A stretch of 64,000 nucleotides of DNA from Candidatus Terasakiella magnetica (GCF_900093605.1 NZ_FLYE01000047.1:143410-207409); one strand, 5' to 3'. Shown: positions 47,796 to 56,953, counted from the first letter of the stretch. Numbers and translations are program-made. The notes: a model not told the origin generated them from the letters alone.

Positions 47796-48573
47796 CTTTT
47801 TCCATTTCCCCCTTCTGTAAAGTGACGCTGTATTTATCCACGACCCAACCAATCTCATTTTGGTTTTCATATTTTGATGGCATTTTGAGATCGATGTATT
47901 TCCCATGAAGGAAAATAGACACGGTTTTTTCTTTGGGGGTGCCACGTTTAGGTTCATCAATAAAGGTGGCTTTAACGTGCCACCATCCATCACCCATATC
48001 TTCAGGTTTTGATGGCTGAACGCTTCGCGTCATTTTGCGCTTCAGCATGACCTTCTTTTTGCGCTTTAGAATGCGATTAGCTTTACGCCAGTGCTTTTTA
48101 TCGGTTCGCCAATAGAGACGAGAATATCCACCCCATTTTTTATCCATAAGGGCTTTGTCAGGATGAAATGTCTCACGGTCTTGGATGTATTCAGTCACAT
48201 ACCTTTTGGTCATTCGAAGCGTTGAATCTGTAGCTTCTTCAACTGTGCGATAAGTGTATTCTTGGCGTTCGCTATCTATGAAGACTTCTAATAGTGGCTG
48301 AGGGATGTTCACGGTCAGTTTGTCGGCCAGCTCACGATTGTTCAGCGCAAAAACAACTAGCACTGAAAGAGATAGCGTCAACAGCATTTTGAAGAAGCGA
48401 TTGTCAGTGCGTTCTTGTGTGTATTTGGACGTATTAGCCAGTTTACGCAGATATGTCTTTTCTGCCTTTTCTACAGCATCACGTTCTTTATCCTCGGCAC
48501 TTTTGTTGCGAACACTGGCAATCTTGCCCAGTAATTCTTTGCAACGTGCCATTATGATTTTCAAGCGGTTCAT
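47782..48573 (-). CDS. virB8: VirB8/TrbF-type inner-membrane subunit
   Basis: The 263-aa protein has a basic cytoplasmic N terminus, one membrane helix (about 62-79) and a periplasmic NTF2-like region with 'YVTEYIQDRETFHPDKALMDKKWGGYSRLYW', typical of VirB8. Order (virB7, virB8, virB9, virB10) supports it. It overlaps both neighbours by a few bases. Confidence 0.72.
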   Translation of the reverse strand: MNRLKIIMARCKELLGKIASVRNKSAEDKERDAVEKAEKTYLRKLANTSKYTQERTDNRFFKMLLTLSLSVLVVFALNNRELADKLTVNIPQPLLEVFIDSERQEYTYRTVEEATDSTLRMTKRYVTEYIQDRETFHPDKALMDKKWGGYSRLYWRTDKKHWRKANRILKRKKKVMLKRKMTRSVQPSKPEDMGDGWWHVKATFIDEPKRGTPKEKTVSIFLHGKYIDLKMPSKYENQNEIGWVVDKYSVTLQKGEMEKDGEI

Positions 48574-48776
48574 GACGTTAATTCCCGCTTTAGATATAGT
48601 TGATATTCTTCCAAGTCTGCGTTGCCTTTGGTTTTTATTTCAAGGCAGGCGCAAGGCGAAATAGATCTTTCATCACGGCCATCACCGATGTTATCGCCGG
48701 GTTCCTGATTAGAGGAACAAGCAGAGACAATAAATAAAAGGGCGATTACACTAAGCTGCTTGTACGAAATCATCAT
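48570..48776 (-). CDS. virB7: Small lipoprotein, VirB7-like
   Basis: The 68-aa product has a signal peptide with lipobox 'IVSAC' and a short mature part with two more Cys ('SPCACLEIKT'). It lies between virB4 and virB8, the normal place for the VirB7 lipoprotein that joins VirB9 at the outer membrane. Sequence is too short for homology. Confidence 0.6.
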   Translation of the reverse strand: MMISYKQLSVIALLFIVSACSSNQEPGDNIGDGRDERSISPCACLEIKTKGNADLEEYQLYLKRELTS

Positions 48777-51135
48777 AGTTTCCTTCTAATTCGAGATAGG
48801 CTTGTTTTGGATCTTTAACCTTTGGATCATTCTCCAATGCGATAAGTGCATTGGCGGCATTCACATCTGAGTTAAACATGAAGCGGTCACGGCCAAGAAT
48901 TGATAGATCTGCTTGGATTGATGCTGAAACTTCGTCTTGCTTGTAAAGCAGGGCATAGTCGCCAGCCGCTTTACCTGTTTCATAGGTCAAGAACTGATAC
49001 TCTGGTACTTCCATTCCCCACCGGGCAGCAGACTCTTCATTGAATTTTCTATTCCGCCAGAATAGCAAGGTGGCCATCTGGTCTTTGATTGTTCCTTCAA
49101 GTTTCAGCTCTCGTATTGTTTCATCGGTTTGGAATGCAAAAACGCCTATGCCACCGATTTTGCGCCATTCGAAAATGATTTCGAAGAGACGCTTTAAAAA
49201 TTCCTTATTCTTGGCTGCGCCTGCGGTTTCGTCACAGACGAAAGCAAAAGGAACACCATCAGCTGAGTTGATTTCTTCAACAGCAGAAAGGGCATACAGC
49301 AAGAACGGCGGTGCAATTTCTTCATTGTCTAGAAATTCCAGGGTATCAATGACCACAAGACGGTTTTTCCGCAACATGGACTGAAGCAAACATTCTTCGG
49401 CGTTAAAGATCCAATCAAAATCTGGATCATGAACAAACTTGTGAATTCGTCTGCCGTATTCAGTCCCTTTCAGATGAGTATCCCAAAGAGTTTTTAAGGA
49501 CCGATGTTCACGAGGGATGTTAGGCAATGCCCTCATAATCCGGCCTAATACCTGGTCTGTTTCAGGGTCACTTAACCCACCTGCTAACATGCGCAACCAG
49601 TGCCTGATGTTTTGACGGTTTGCAGCTGTCAATTCTTGCTGAAGAGGATTAAAACCTTGTTTGCTTTCAAGAGAAAGATATGTTCCACCCGCAAATTTTG
49701 TGAAAACATACATACCTTTTCTTCGATCAAAGGCTAAAATTCTTACACGGCGGAAGCGTAGAAGTCCTTTAATCAGGAAGGTCAATATTGTTGTTTTACC
49801 ACCACCTGTTTTCCCAATAAGGGTCGTATGACCAACGGCTTTTGGGTCTTCGGAATTACAAAATTGGAAATTGACTGTACCAGATCCATCAACAGGCTTA
49901 AATCGCTGAACAGGGCCATAGCCAAACATGGAGCGTTCTAGTCCCTGTGATTTACCTTCAAGAGCCGACATAGCCGCAATATTGTGGGAGAACATAAATT
50001 GATTGCGGAAACGATGAGCAGTACCAGGAAACAGGCTTAGAAAAGCAGCGGCCGATACCGGACCGTCAACGGCAGGGCGCACACCATATCTTGATAGTGG
50101 CGATGTTGCTTGGCGGATACGTTTTGAAAGTGTTTCTTCATCTTCAGCATAAACAAGAATTGATACGTGATGATAGCAAACATTATGTTCTTCATCGTTA
50201 CCTGGTGTTGTCCAATCCTTTGCAGTGACCATTTGGTTTTCAACGGAATCATCCATTTCCAAGGTCAAATCTCTATTGTTTACTTCAGAACGGCTATCTG
50301 CGCTGTTTTTGGTTTCAACCAAATGAACGATGGTCATGGGAACATCTTGAGCCAGAACCGATGAAAACATTTCATCGTCCTGGTCATTATTCCAACGCCA
50401 AAAACCAATGGAGGCGCCATATATCTTTTCAGGACCGCGAATGAATTCCATCACACCATCAGGGCGCACCTTAAAGCGACTTCCTGTGATGTGCTTTCCA
50501 ATATCGGTTTTTGCGTTGCCTACTGGGGATGGCCATAGTGGGTTGGCCAGATCTGATAGGTGAGAAAGGAGTTCGTTTTCAGTTTCACTCACTTTGGCCA
50601 GCAAACGAGGTTTGTAGTCTGAGAGATGGCTGATCGTTTCTTCTACGGCATCGTTGAGAAGTTTGTAGTCCTCAATAGTTTTAACGGTAAAACTGATGAA
50701 ATGGCGAAGGTCATAAGTTCTTTCAAACTGGCTTTCCCAGGTTTCATCTGCCCGAGCTAAATGCCTGCGAGCTTGCCTGTTTAGCGGTATAGGTTTGTTC
50801 TCAGTCTTGTGAGAGACAATCTTGAAATCAACCCCTAATTCAGCGAGGCTTTGAACCCACGCTTCCCGGCTATAGAGTTTTCTGTATCTGTCTTCAGGAG
50901 AAAGAGCTGCGAAATCTTGTCCCATCAGCTCAACTACTTTTGTGCATGTACCGTCACGATCTACGCAAATAGAATCATCATCACCTTCTGTACGATCAAG
51001 GTTCAACAGTTCTGATAGTTCACTTTCGTCAAGTTCGAAGTAATACTTCTTACGCTGTGCTTTGACCATAATAGTGACCAAAGCCCAAACGACTACAAAG
51101 ACTGCGGCAAAATCAATTAAATGGCTAAGCTCCAT
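48751..51135 (-). CDS. virB4: VirB4-type secretion ATPase
   Basis: The 794-aa ATPase has an N-terminal membrane helix (about 8-24), the CagE/TrbE-like N-terminal domain and a RecA-like motor: Walker A 'LIGKTGGGKTTIL' (about 437), Walker B 'LVVIDTLEFL' and 'FAFVCDETAG', and a C-terminal 'FAFQTDETI' box. It is the largest protein of the secretion operon. It overlaps virB3 by 11 bp. Confidence 0.92.
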   Translation of the reverse strand: MELSHLIDFAAVFVVVWALVTIMVKAQRKKYYFELDESELSELLNLDRTEGDDDSICVDRDGTCTKVVELMGQDFAALSPEDRYRKLYSREAWVQSLAELGVDFKIVSHKTENKPIPLNRQARRHLARADETWESQFERTYDLRHFISFTVKTIEDYKLLNDAVEETISHLSDYKPRLLAKVSETENELLSHLSDLANPLWPSPVGNAKTDIGKHITGSRFKVRPDGVMEFIRGPEKIYGASIGFWRWNNDQDDEMFSSVLAQDVPMTIVHLVETKNSADSRSEVNNRDLTLEMDDSVENQMVTAKDWTTPGNDEEHNVCYHHVSILVYAEDEETLSKRIRQATSPLSRYGVRPAVDGPVSAAAFLSLFPGTAHRFRNQFMFSHNIAAMSALEGKSQGLERSMFGYGPVQRFKPVDGSGTVNFQFCNSEDPKAVGHTTLIGKTGGGKTTILTFLIKGLLRFRRVRILAFDRRKGMYVFTKFAGGTYLSLESKQGFNPLQQELTAANRQNIRHWLRMLAGGLSDPETDQVLGRIMRALPNIPREHRSLKTLWDTHLKGTEYGRRIHKFVHDPDFDWIFNAEECLLQSMLRKNRLVVIDTLEFLDNEEIAPPFLLYALSAVEEINSADGVPFAFVCDETAGAAKNKEFLKRLFEIIFEWRKIGGIGVFAFQTDETIRELKLEGTIKDQMATLLFWRNRKFNEESAARWGMEVPEYQFLTYETGKAAGDYALLYKQDEVSASIQADLSILGRDRFMFNSDVNAANALIALENDPKVKDPKQAYLELEGNYDDFVQAA

Positions 51136-51436
51136 AAACCCACGCCTTTTCTTTAATTAAATTTTTGGTGTAACTGGTTCCCCACAAGCCAAGCTTGTAA
51201 CGAGTCTTTAAGGTGATAACGATCCAAGGATCTCGGCGGTATTGTCTCATCCAGTAAAAGTGCCATCCGGCGTAACAAGCCATTGTGGCGAGAGGCAGTA
51301 CTCCCTCAAAGAAGAGGGAGATCATCACACCGCCAGTAGCAGCAAACATAAAGCCCGGTATGATCAAAGCTTTAGGACAATAGAGCATGTGCTGTGGCAT
51401 TCCCAAGGCTGGTAAAAGTGGTACAGTGGCACCCAT
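51125..51436 (-). CDS. virB3: VirB3-type membrane subunit
   Basis: The 103-aa product has two membrane helices (about 25-58) and the VirB3-like 'RYKLGLWGTSYTKNL' C-terminal half. It lies between the pilin and VirB4 genes, the normal order. Confidence 0.78.
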   Translation of the reverse strand: MGATVPLLPALGMPQHMLYCPKALIIPGFMFAATGGVMISLFFEGVLPLATMACYAGWHFYWMRQYRRDPWIVITLKTRYKLGLWGTSYTKNLIKEKAWVYGA

Positions 51437-51451
51437 AGTGAGATCCCTTCC

Positions 51452-51772
51452 TTAATCGACTTGAAAAACGTTATCTGAAAAGAGTTTGTCTTTAAGGTTT
51501 GGAGCAGCCGCGAGGATAAAGCCTGCAAGAACGACACTACCGATCCAGCCCCAAGGCTTACCTTTGGCAAGTAACCAGCCAGCAATACCTAGAGTGGCAA
51601 AAAAGAAAGCACCTTGAATAACAATGTTTCCGTCATTCAAAAAGTCGTTGATGAGTTCTTTAAATTCGTCACCAACAACCTGAGCTGATGCGGGCTCTGT
51701 AAAGGAAAGAAATGTCATCAATGTTAGGCCGATAAAGGAGAAAGATTTTGTTGTTAAGGTGGTGGTCTTCAT
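51452..51772 (-). CDS. virB2: VirB2-type conjugative pilin
   Basis: The 106-aa prepilin has a long signal peptide ending near 'PASAQ' and two hydrophobic helices ('GNIVIQGAFFFATLGIAGWLLA' and 'WGWIGSVVLAGFILAAA') joined by a basic turn 'KGKPW', the standard VirB2 hairpin. An upstream in-frame Met is less likely. Confidence 0.8.
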   Translation of the reverse strand: MKTTTLTTKSFSFIGLTLMTFLSFTEPASAQVVGDEFKELINDFLNDGNIVIQGAFFFATLGIAGWLLAKGKPWGWIGSVVLAGFILAAAPNLKDKLFSDNVFQVD

Positions 51773-51828
51773 GGTGTTTTGTCCCTTGTTAGGCATGTAT
51801 AAAAAAAAGATAAAAAGTTAAAATTATA

Positions 51829-51864
51829 TAGCTGAAAGGCGCTTAAAACCTTGTGTTTCAGCTA
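51829..51864. promoter_or_regulatory. 9-bp inverted repeat in the virB2 upstream gap
   Basis: TAGCTGAAA (51829-51837) pairs with TTTCAGCTA (51856-51864). It lies between virB2 and the plus-strand membrane gene and overlaps that gene's first ATG. It may terminate virB6 transcripts weakly or control either gene. Confidence 0.4.
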
Positions 51865-52400
51865 TGTATGTGATAGTTTTAAAAGATGATAAATCTTTGT
51901 TTTTGAAAGACTTAACGATGGAAGAACTGGTAAATTGGGCAAGCGCAACGAGCGCAGATGTGTGGAAAGACTTTCTGCACTGGTTAGAGTTTGAGATGCA
52001 TTTGTATATTCTTGCTGCCTTTGAATGGATTGGAGATACAGCAGCATGGAAAGCGATCATGAGCGTATACAGTGATTTGCCAAGACCTATCCAGTTCGGC
52101 ATAGTTATAGGCATTGCCGGAGCTGTAATAAGAGGGCTTGTATACCTTGTAAGTTCAGCTATTGGGGCAACTCTAGGAATTGCATTGGGAGCAATTTTAG
52201 GCTTTATTTGGCTATCTATTGTATTCATCGTATCGGTTCCATTCATTCTGTTGAAAAAAGCTATTAAGTGGGGGAGGCATAAGTTATCCCCCTCCAAACT
52301 TGCTGCCGATACCCTTGCCGAGATTGATGACAGCACCGCTAGTGTTTTTGCCGAGACTGCCAAGTTGTCCTCCGACAGCCATTGTGCCTCGTCCAGCTAG
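51864..52400 (+). CDS. Antisense-oriented membrane protein within the T4SS operon
   Basis: The 178-aa product has a Trp-rich amphipathic N-terminal half and two strong membrane segments ('FGIVIGIAGAVIRGLVYLVSSAIGATLGIALGAILGFIWLSIVFIVSVPFIL'), a basic turn and a polar tail. It is the only plus-strand gene within the secretion operon and its 3' end overlaps the end of virB6 by 117 bp. The first ATG lacks a ribosome site; ATG at 51918 is an alternative start. Entry-exclusion proteins of conjugative systems are small membrane proteins in such positions, but homology is absent. Confidence 0.5.
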   Translation: MYVIVLKDDKSLFLKDLTMEELVNWASATSADVWKDFLHWLEFEMHLYILAAFEWIGDTAAWKAIMSVYSDLPRPIQFGIVIGIAGAVIRGLVYLVSSAIGATLGIALGAILGFIWLSIVFIVSVPFILLKKAIKWGRHKLSPSKLAADTLAEIDDSTASVFAETAKLSSDSHCASSS

Positions 52401-53522
52401 TTTCGATCCTTTAACTGTCATTCCAGCCGTTTTGGCTGCTGCCATCGTTGCTGCGATAATGGCGATTGGGGATGCGTCACTAGGCCCACCTACGATCTGA
52501 GAAACAGTTCTAGCGCCTACAAACATCAGCAAGATTGAAAGCAAGCCCACACCAATCACCAGGAGATAGAAGTCAATGGCTCCGCCAGCAGTTGTTACTT
52601 CTGGGATTTGGATGCCGAACGTGTCAGTGAGTTCGGCAATTTCATTTTTGCATTTGGTCTTATATTCAGTTGAGAAATGTTCAATACAGCCAGTGAGACG
52701 CTTGGTTGCACTCAACACAGTCACGACCAGAGACAACCCAAAAGACGGAACAACAATGGTACATAAACCGTTCATCACGGTCTTTCCTGATGCTTTTGCA
52801 ATAGGGCGTGTAAACTTTGGTCCTGCGCAGGGAATAATGAGTGGGGAAAGAATAAAAACAAACATCACATAGGCATGTGAACGCACAACCAAGAAAAAGT
52901 AAAAAAAGCTTACAAGGCCAAAAATAAAAGAGATAAAAAAACCGAAAACGTAACTACTGGCACTCGCTTTTGCACTTGAGACCATAGTCCAGAGAGTTTG
53001 TTTGTCTATGAGTGCAAAGCCTAGATCGCTAAGGTTGCCAACTTGTGCATCAAGTAATGCGGTCAGATCAGCAATAGGTTCTCTTTCGACATTTGAAATT
53101 GCTTCTAAGGGAATGCCGATTAGGTATGCTGCTTCAATGATGAGTGATTTTGAGATCCAAACGCAATAATCAATAAGGATTTGAACCGCAGGCCATAACC
53201 AAGGGCCGATAGCTGAGTTCATGGCAAGAAGTGTCATAAATGATACAGCGCCAATTACGGTATCTCTTGTAAATTTTTGATTAGTAAGTCGATTAAAAAC
53301 ATAGACGATGACCGCCAGCATAAAGAAACCAGCCCATATGACATTGGCCACTTCATTGCCAATCCACATATAGAATGTTGGAGCCAGTTTTTTCATGATT
53401 GATGCATAGGCTTGGGTCAAATTACCTGTTAATTCATACTCAGGTAGAGCGCCACCAATTGCGTTTCCCGCACTGTTGGCAGTATCCCCAAACCAGTCTA
53501 ATGCATCGTCAAAAATGCTCAT
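52284..53522 (-). CDS. virB6: VirB6/TrbL-type polytopic membrane subunit
   Basis: The 412-aa protein has at least six membrane segments and a Gly-rich cytoplasmic or periplasmic tail ('GRGTMAVGGQLGSLGKNTSG'). The central 'FFYFFLVVRSHAYVMFVFILSPLIIPCA' region is typical of VirB6/TrbL. The gene follows the VirB5-like gene with an overlapping start and stop base. Confidence 0.8.
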   Translation of the reverse strand: MSIFDDALDWFGDTANSAGNAIGGALPEYELTGNLTQAYASIMKKLAPTFYMWIGNEVANVIWAGFFMLAVIVYVFNRLTNQKFTRDTVIGAVSFMTLLAMNSAIGPWLWPAVQILIDYCVWISKSLIIEAAYLIGIPLEAISNVEREPIADLTALLDAQVGNLSDLGFALIDKQTLWTMVSSAKASASSYVFGFFISFIFGLVSFFYFFLVVRSHAYVMFVFILSPLIIPCAGPKFTRPIAKASGKTVMNGLCTIVVPSFGLSLVVTVLSATKRLTGCIEHFSTEYKTKCKNEIAELTDTFGIQIPEVTTAGGAIDFYLLVIGVGLLSILLMFVGARTVSQIVGGPSDASPIAIIAATMAAAKTAGMTVKGSKLAGRGTMAVGGQLGSLGKNTSGAVINLGKGIGSKFGGG

Positions 53523-54358
53523 TAATCGTCACCTGTGGCTTCTTCAACAGGGACTTGATCCATGAGCTGTGCGGCTTCCATGTTCACATATGAAGCCAAG
53601 ATATTGTTGCGTTCCAAATCTTGCTCATATCGCGCCAGTTCAACGGAAATCAAAATACGAACGAGCGAATTCAAATCCGCTGGGCTGTTACCCATGGTTG
53701 CCAGTTCGGTCTTTGTTTGGTTGACTGATAGGCTGGAACCGTTAATGCGGTTGCCTGCACCTAACGCTGTTTTGATCGTTTTAATTCTGTAGGATTTCTG
53801 GCGTTCTAATGCCTCTTCCTTGCCAATTGGATAGTAGTGAGGTCGTTTATAGGCAGCTGCTTCTTCGCCTGAACCGGATTCAATAGTAAGCTTTGTTCCT
53901 TTCTTGACTTTTTTGTAGGTAAAGAGGACTTCATCTACAGCTTCGAAGGCTGATTTCATACAGCTGAGATCAAATTCTGGCAGATCAATACCCGGTATTT
54001 CAATGCCGGAGATTGGCGGGATCATGCCTTCAATACCGCAAGCTTTGAGAGCATTGTTGGCAGCATTAGAAGCGCGATTAACCCACTTAAAAGCATCGAC
54101 ACCAACAGTTGCACCATCTCCTATTGCCTTATTCAGGTCTTCTGCTTGATCAAGGATGCCTGTTACTTTTTCAGTAGTTTCCTTACTGCTTTTAAGAATT
54201 TTCCTTGTCTCAACGGTCTGTTTGACAACACTGGTATTTGTGGTGGCATCAAACGTTGGCATGCCGCCTGCGTAGATAGTGGAAGAATAGCTTATTAGAA
54301 CTAGTGTTATTATTGGTATTATCCCTAATAACCGTAATAGTAAGATTGTTTTTTCCAT
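53522..54358 (-). CDS. virB5: VirB5/TrbJ-like pilus tip or periplasmic protein
   Basis: The 278-aa product has an N-terminal signal or anchor (about 6-30), a helical domain ('TRKILKSSKETTEKVTGILDQAEDLNKAI') and a second helical domain near the C terminus, as in VirB5/TrbJ. Position before virB6 supports it. Two Cys occur in the middle. Each end overlaps its neighbours by one base. Confidence 0.65.
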   Translation of the reverse strand: MEKTILLLRLLGIIPIITLVLISYSSTIYAGGMPTFDATTNTSVVKQTVETRKILKSSKETTEKVTGILDQAEDLNKAIGDGATVGVDAFKWVNRASNAANNALKACGIEGMIPPISGIEIPGIDLPEFDLSCMKSAFEAVDEVLFTYKKVKKGTKLTIESGSGEEAAAYKRPHYYPIGKEEALERQKSYRIKTIKTALGAGNRINGSSLSVNQTKTELATMGNSPADLNSLVRILISVELARYEQDLERNNILASYVNMEAAQLMDQVPVEEATGDD

Positions 54359-56184
54359 TATACGCCCCCTGTAAACTGGTATGGATTAGGATCAAACTTC
54401 CCGGTAAAATGCGGGTGTTCGTAGTACTTCACTCGTTTGGCCCGTAATGGCGGCTGGCCAACGGTTTGAATAATGATTTGATCCATTGAGAGTGTACGCA
54501 GCTCATCAGCTGTGATGAGGTGACGTTCTTTGTGCGTGATGCTTTCACCTTGATTGCTAGACCATGTACCAGCAATTCGGTCCATTTGTTGGCTATCACC
54601 TGCACCTTTCGTTGTGGTCCGGTCAACAATTGTGGTCTTGCCAATGAGATCTGCAACGCGAGTGGCATTACCAGGCGTAATGCCGAAATATTGGAAAACG
54701 TTAAAACCTTCGAAAAAGGCTTTTGCCTTGGCACTATCCCATCTGGCCTCAAGTTGGTGATAGCTTTGAACAATCGCCCAAATGGAGGCACCCATGCCAG
54801 CTAAGGCCGCTTGGCTTGTTTCCAAAACAGGCAAATACCCAAGGCGGGGCATTTCATCCAAAATGTAAAGAATGCGTTTTTCGACAGCTCCATGTGCCCT
54901 CATGACTTCATGGAGTAGGGCTGTTATGACAATCCTTGCGAATTGAGGTTGTGTTTCAAGCATTTCCAAAGGAACACCAATGAACACATCGGTTTCACCG
55001 TCAAGGATATCGCGTGATTTGAACGGAGTACCAATTTCACCGCAAAGGGTTTTACAGGTTCCAACATCCTCAAGGAATGCCAGCCAGGTACGAGCGATTT
55101 TTACAATTGAGGCATAGCCCCGCATATTGCCTTTAAACTCGTTTAAATCGATAATTGCACGTGATAATGAACCGTTTGCTATTTCTGTGCGGTCTATCCA
55201 GTTTTCAATAAGGGTGTCAGGGTCTTTGTGGAAACAATAGTTGCGAACAGTCTCAAGTGTACGGGGGCCTTCAACTTCTTCTTCAGGTGCGCAGCATACC
55301 CAAATAATGAATGTCACAATGATACCAGCAGGGGCATCAACCCAAAAAGGATCGGTTACCTTTTCTGATGCCGTTGGTTTTAGGTTTGCTGCAACTTCTT
55401 GTACTTGACTGTAAAAACTAGAAGATTGTGGATCTAAAAAGTCCAGAACGTTTAAACTCGTTCTTGAAACACATGCTGCTACGCCATTTTTTTCAAAGTG
55501 TTTTTCAATTTTGCTGGCAATATTCAACGGGTCTAGCAAGCAGACCTTATGGCCTTTAGCCCATCGGTTACGCCCCCAAATAAAAAAATTCTCAATCTTT
55601 GGATCAAGGCAGACAACGGGGCCATCCCATTCAAGGCCGTTTACACATACTGATGATACACCTTTTCCGCCTCGCGTGACGCATTCTGTAAAGATATGAC
55701 CCGGATTTCTTAGCCTAAGAAATTTACCATCATCCGATTGGGCTAGAATGACTCCTTCCTTATCGCCATAGACTTTCTTAGCTTCCTTTTGTGACATCAA
55801 ACGTCCGGTGCCATGAGTGCCACTCTTGGCGCGATCTGCACCAGTAAGTTTCTCAGAGGTTCCTAGTTTTTTTATGTTTGCGCCAAAAATACCTTGTGCG
55901 AGAAAGTAGCTTGAAAACAGCAGGGCTATACCGCTAACAAAAATCAATGGTCGGTCTAATTGTGGCAATATCTCACGCCATACGCTTAAATCATCCCATT
56001 CTGCAGCAATGATTTGAAAGCCTAACCATGCATCTTGCAAGCAATAGCCAATCCAGACATATGAAGTGATAGCTAACAAGATAAGGGGAATTGGCTTTTT
56101 CCAAATAAAAATAAAAATCATGCCAGGTAAAACCAACAGAGGGGCAATAACACCTAGTTCAAAAGAAAGGTTAGGAAGGAGCAT
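54358..56184 (-). CDS. virD4: VirD4/TraG-type coupling protein
   Basis: The 608-aa ATPase brings the relaxosome to the secretion channel. Three N-terminal membrane helices (up to about 105), Walker A-like 'TRGGKGVSSV' (about 172), 'CLDPKIENF' and Walker B 'LYILDEMPRLGYL' (about 438) are visible. The C-terminal 'KTTIVDRTTTKGAGDSQQ' region is as in TraG/VirD4 of alphaproteobacterial plasmids. It overlaps the TraD-like gene by 14 bp. Confidence 0.9.
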   Translation of the reverse strand: MLLPNLSFELGVIAPLLVLPGMIFIFIWKKPIPLILLAITSYVWIGYCLQDAWLGFQIIAAEWDDLSVWREILPQLDRPLIFVSGIALLFSSYFLAQGIFGANIKKLGTSEKLTGADRAKSGTHGTGRLMSQKEAKKVYGDKEGVILAQSDDGKFLRLRNPGHIFTECVTRGGKGVSSVCVNGLEWDGPVVCLDPKIENFFIWGRNRWAKGHKVCLLDPLNIASKIEKHFEKNGVAACVSRTSLNVLDFLDPQSSSFYSQVQEVAANLKPTASEKVTDPFWVDAPAGIIVTFIIWVCCAPEEEVEGPRTLETVRNYCFHKDPDTLIENWIDRTEIANGSLSRAIIDLNEFKGNMRGYASIVKIARTWLAFLEDVGTCKTLCGEIGTPFKSRDILDGETDVFIGVPLEMLETQPQFARIVITALLHEVMRAHGAVEKRILYILDEMPRLGYLPVLETSQAALAGMGASIWAIVQSYHQLEARWDSAKAKAFFEGFNVFQYFGITPGNATRVADLIGKTTIVDRTTTKGAGDSQQMDRIAGTWSSNQGESITHKERHLITADELRTLSMDQIIIQTVGQPPLRAKRVKYYEHPHFTGKFDPNPYQFTGGV

Positions 56185-56500
56185 GTTGATCTCCTTCTTC
56201 TAAATTTTCTTTTTCGTCTTTGAATTTGGCTTTACCGTCCAAGCGCCAGGACGAAATTAAGAGATCTCGTTCAGGCCCTTCCAGTCGTTCTGCGATATGA
56301 AGGAACATACCGTAGAGTGTTGCAGCAAGGTTGGCGGCTTCTGCTCCATCTGTCTGCAAGTCAATAGTTGCAGGGATTTCAAGCGAAGTGAGTATTCCTG
56401 CTTTGTCCGCAAGACCACTGATCTGCGCAAACAAACGTGTCCGTTGTTTACGGTATTTCTTATTCTCGGCCACTTGTACCCCCTTTAAGCGCTCAACCAT
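56171..56500 (-). CDS. traD: TraD-like conjugal transfer protein
   Basis: The start is uncertain: the Met here follows AGGA, but the frame extends upstream over the end of the TraC-like gene, and the segment 'RRRILHLGIMVERLKG' before it also resembles TraD. The 109-aa product has the basic motif 'ENKKYRKQRTRLFAQISGLADKAGI', as in short TraD proteins of Ti-type oriT clusters. The C-terminal part is an unrelated helical extension. Confidence 0.55.
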   Translation of the reverse strand: MVERLKGVQVAENKKYRKQRTRLFAQISGLADKAGILTSLEIPATIDLQTDGAEAANLAATLYGMFLHIAERLEGPERDLLISSWRLDGKAKFKDEKENLEEGDQHAPS

Positions 56501-56522
56501 AATTCCTAGATGGAGAATGCGC

Positions 56523-56801
56523 CTACGGAGCTTCTTTAACTTCTGAGATGCTTTTTTTGATTTTTGCTTGAAATCGGGTAGGGAGTTTTGGAAGGACAGC
56601 CTCGTACATTTTTTGTTGTTCTTCTTTTGATGCATGTTCAAAATACATCAGTGCGACGGTAATATCGTTGTCCGTCATTTCAACGATTTCTAAGCGTTCA
56701 GCAATGTCACCGAATTTCCCCTTTTCTTTGGCGACCTGTTCGTCATACATGTTTTTTGCTTGTTCGAGCTTCTCTGCGGCCTGTTTCAACTTCGAAACCA
56801 T
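56523..56801 (-). CDS. traC: TraC-like relaxosome accessory protein
   Basis: The 92-aa helical product starts with a coiled-coil region ('KLKQAAEKLEQAKNMYDEQVAKEKGKFGDIAERLEI') that resembles TraC of Ti-type plasmids, whose partner genes traD and traG/virD4 follow in the same order here. It is the first gene of the minus-strand transfer operon. GGGGAAG precedes the start. A TACTCA/TGAGTA hairpin (56861-56876) upstream may be an operator. Confidence 0.6.
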   Translation of the reverse strand: MVSKLKQAAEKLEQAKNMYDEQVAKEKGKFGDIAERLEIVEMTDNDITVALMYFEHASKEEQQKMYEAVLPKLPTRFQAKIKKSISEVKEAP

Positions 56802-56901
56802 TTACTTCCCCTATTTTTCCATTGACAAATTAAGGATTTATCAACACTATTGATTTCAAATACTCAGTTATGAGTAAGTCGCCGTTGAATTTGGTGGGTA
56901 G

Positions 56902-56916
56902 CTCCAGCTACCAATT
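56902..56916 (+). repeat. Right attachment repeat (attR core)
   Basis: CTCCAGCTACCAATT identical to the 3' end of the tRNA-Met gene. It also forms a local inverted repeat with GGTAGCT just before it. It marks the element's right end. Confidence 0.78.
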
Positions 56917-56920
56917 TGAA

Positions 56921-56953
56921 AAGGGGCTTAGGTTTTTACCTAGGTCCCTTTTT
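56921..56953 (+). terminator. Displaced terminator of tRNA-Met
   Basis: AAGGGGCTTAGGT/ACCTAGGTCCCTT (with two wobbles) and a T-run lie 4 bp after the right repeat. The distance from the tRNA end in an uninterrupted chromosome would be short, so this is likely its native terminator. Confidence 0.75.

Larger units (their letters stand above)
129..56916. mobile_element. Integrative and conjugative element in tRNA-Met
   Basis: The interval is bounded by direct 15-bp copies of the tRNA 3' end. It contains a MOBQ relaxase with a recognisable oriT, a near-complete VirB/VirD4 secretion operon, a type IVb pilus operon, a RepC-type initiator, ParA/ParB-like genes and three recombinases. Outside it the genes are ordinary chromosomal ones. 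The likely host terminator for the tRNA lies immediately after the right repeat, as expected if the element was inserted between gene and terminator. RepC and partition genes suggest an excised form that can be maintained like a plasmid. Which recombinase drives integration is not clear, since no full-length integrase gene sits beside either end. Confidence 0.85.

Noticed and set aside
51824..52363. 179-codon minus-strand frame opposite the plus-strand membrane gene
   Set aside because: It is out of frame with the virB6 end it overlaps, lacks a ribosome site and has no coherent hydrophobic or domain pattern, unlike the plus-strand frame.
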